Source: Bacillota bacterium (GTDB lineage: Bacteria > Bacillota > Clostridia > Clostridiales > Clostridiaceae). From it: 64,000 nucleotides of DNA. Shown piece after piece: positions 62,628 to 64,000 of the stretch. Position numbers and translations under genes: made by a program. The stretch is from positions 35,296 through 99,295 of the forward strand of contig JAJXWH010000017.1 of the NCBI GenBank assembly GCA_021781745.1, in the 5' to 3' direction. A model generated the notes under the pieces. It was not told the DNA's origin. It ran no database searches and was given only the letters and a program-made list of their open reading frames with translations. Numbering within the stretch: the stretch's first letter is position 1; each line of letters begins with the position of its first letter.

Positions 62628-63575
62628 TTACTTCATAATCTTAAATTCATAACCTTGGTCTTTTAAATATTTTATAATTCCAGGTAGAGCTTTGGCTGTT
62701 TCTTCTTTTCCATAAGTATCATGCATTAATATCACTGCCTTTTCTCGTCCCGTTACAGTTTTTATAACCTCTTGTGTTAATTGTGCTGCGTTCTTAGGCC
62801 CACCTTCAGCATCTCCAGATAGCGAATTCCAATCGACTTGATGATAATCTTTGTCATGCAATGCTTTATCCATAGCTTCTGCACCTTTAGGATCCTTTTT
62901 ATCCCATGTCATTTGTCCACCAGGAAATCTTACAGCTCTTGTTGAAAAATCTTGACCTAAAATGCTTTTTAAAGCTTGGTTTGTCTTCTCAAAGTCAGAC
63001 ATACAATTATCTAAATTTATTTTTCCACCTGGATATAAATAATTGTAATTATGTGAATAAGTGTGATTACCTATTGCATTACCCTCATCAAATTCACGCT
63101 TTACTAGATTTTTAGTGGCATCACTTTCATTAATTGCTTTTCCTATAAGAAAAAAAGTTGCATGTACATTTTCAGACTTTAGTATATCTAATATTTGTGG
63201 TGTAACAGTTTCCGATGGTCCATCATCAAAAGTTAGATAAACAACCTTTTTACCATCAGCCCCATCTGGCTTTTGCCCCTTCATTTGCTGATTCAAATAA
63301 TGTTCTACAAAAGCAACATCTTCTACTTCCGAAGAACTTTCCTTAGATAGATCTTTACTTGGCACTTCACTTTTAACCTCGCTGCCATTTGAATCCTGAT
63401 TTTTATCTTGATTTGCATTGTTATCAAGTGCTTGTACAGATTGCCTGCTAGCCGAAAACTTTTGAGCTATAATAGCACTTCCCATAACTACAATTATCGC
63501 AACTACGATAAATAAAACAGTAACTCTTGCTCTTTTTATATTTTTATTTTGTTTACGCCTATTGCTATGTCTCAT
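62628..63575 (-). CDS. polysaccharide deacetylase, membrane-anchored
   Basis: The 315 residues: basic tail, membrane anchor (VLFIVVAIIVVMGSAIIAQ, about 20-38), a Ser/Glu-rich stalk (about 50-85) and a NodB domain with YLTFDDGPSE, GNHTYSHNY, RFPGGQMTW, DWNSLSGDAEGG and ILMHDTYG. All five catalytic motifs are present, including DD and HxxxH. Known: such enzymes remove N-acetyl groups from peptidoglycan and help resist lysozyme. It is monocistronic. Confidence 0.95.
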   Translation of the reverse strand: MRHSNRRKQNKNIKRARVTVLFIVVAIIVVMGSAIIAQKFSASRQSVQALDNNANQDKNQDSNGSEVKSEVPSKDLSKESSSEVEDVAFVEHYLNQQMKGQKPDGADGKKVVYLTFDDGPSETVTPQILDILKSENVHATFFLIGKAINESDATKNLVKREFDEGNAIGNHTYSHNYNYLYPGGKINLDNCMSDFEKTNQALKSILGQDFSTRAVRFPGGQMTWDKKDPKGAEAMDKALHDKDYHQVDWNSLSGDAEGGPKNAAQLTQEVIKTVTGREKAVILMHDTYGKEETAKALPGIIKYLKDQGYEFKIMK

Positions 63576-63714
63576 TTTTATAATACCTCAATATCTAAAT
63601 TCAATAAATTTTACTATAGTTCGCTACTTATTCTCTTTGTAAATTAATTTTAAAAAATACTTTTCTATGGAACTGGCATCTATATATAGTATAAGGTTTT
63701 AGCAGGTTTTATAC

Positions 63715-63740
63715 AATAAAAAAAAGCCGATTTCTCGACT
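63715..63740 (-). terminator. terminator of the rRNA/tRNA operon
   Basis: On the minus strand AGTCGA-GAAA-TCGGCT (63740-63725) is a 6-bp stem with a tetraloop and one G-T pair, followed by about eight T. It lies 38 bp after tRNA-Asn. Confidence 0.65.
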
Positions 63741-63777
63741 GAAAATTTTTCCTTTTTACAAACTTTTTATAAAAAAA

Positions 63778-63852
63778 TGGCTCCGCGAAGAGGACTCGAA
63801 CCTCCAACCTATCGGTTAACAGCCGAGTGCTCCACCATTGAGCTATCGCGGA
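63778..63852 (-). tRNA. tRNA-Asn (GTT)
   Basis: A 75-nt cloverleaf including encoded CCA: acceptor TCCGCGA/TCGCGGA, D arm with GCTC…GAGC, anticodon loop CTGTTAA (GTT, Asn), T arm GGAGG-TTCGAGTC-CTCT. It is downstream of the 23S rRNA end, with no 5S between. Confidence 0.95.
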
Positions 63853-63922
63853 ACGTCATTTCTGAAAGAACAATTTATTCTTTCAAAATTGCATATAATT
63901 AAAATGTATTACAACTTAATAT

Positions 63923-64000
63923 TGGTCAAGCCCTCGACCTATTAGTATCAGTCAGCTAAATATGTTACCATACTTACACCTCTGACCTATCAACCTTGTA
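63923..64000 (-). rRNA. 23S rRNA, 3' end (partial)
   Basis: On the minus strand the last 78 nt read TACAAGGTTGATAGGTCAGA…CTGATACTAATAGG…GAGGGCTTGACC, which is the conserved 3' end of 23S rRNA. The rest lies beyond the window. The exact 3' end is set by analogy to within about 3 nt. Confidence 0.92.

Overview
The DNA is very AT-rich. It carries endospore genes (yabG, CotS-type coat kinases, coat glycosyltransferases), TldD/TldE, a lipoteichoic-acid synthase-type enzyme and an rRNA/tRNA operon end, all typical of Clostridium sensu stricto. The species cannot be fixed from the sequence alone.

The main result is structural. The sporulation protease gene yabG is split. Its 5' part (minus strand, 39214-39912) lies about 37.5 kb from its 3' part (1568-1778). 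Both break points carry the same 9-bp core (AGGTGCTAA in yabG sense; + strand 1770-1778 and 39254-39262), and joining at that core restores an in-frame protein of about 286 residues. A large serine recombinase ends 49 bp from the right core. A near-perfect sigma-K promoter sits upstream of the yabG 5' part. The 1770-39262 segment is therefore read as a skin-like intervening element that would have to leave, at least in the mother cell, to make YabG.

Inside the element, from left to right: a HTH gene; a type I restriction-modification operon (hsdM, hsdS, a small unknown gene, hsdR, a YgjP-like metallopeptidase and a half-size hsdS); a TumE-like toxin candidate and a HTH gene; a lysis/regulation block (amidase endolysin, sigma factor, ribbon-helix-helix-like gene with an operator array, YvrJ); a DUF2971 protein with a long helical N-terminus; a frameshifted IS66; a toxin/immunity array ending in an AHH nuclease toxin and its immunity protein; three unknown genes, one with pentapeptide repeats; a spike cassette (two VgrG-like proteins and a DUF4280 PAAR-like tip); DUF1659 and DUF2922 genes; an AbrB regulator; a phage replication/recombination module (DnaC-like, DnaD-like, RecT, YqaJ with a nonsense codon); a divergent phage-type repressor region with a frameshifted ImmA; and the recombinase. 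No sheath, tube, baseplate, capsid or terminase genes are visible. The spike/toxin cassette must be an orphan, or must use machinery encoded elsewhere.

Outside the element on the left are a GGDEF protein and thioredoxin. On the right are two divergent CotS-like kinase/glycosyltransferase modules plus two more coat genes, an anchored solute-binding protein with a PTS IIA, an HtrA protease, an alpha/beta-hydrolase-like protein, tsaD, a RusA-like protein, a GDSL hydrolase, an FAD oxidoreductase, a degenerate YedF-like protein, an LtaS-family enzyme, a methyltransferase, a DUF1113 membrane protein, TldE/TldD, a polysaccharide deacetylase, tRNA-Asn and the 3' end of 23S rRNA. Several short repeat families occur in the element's spacers, and one MITE-like repeat occurs both inside and outside the element.
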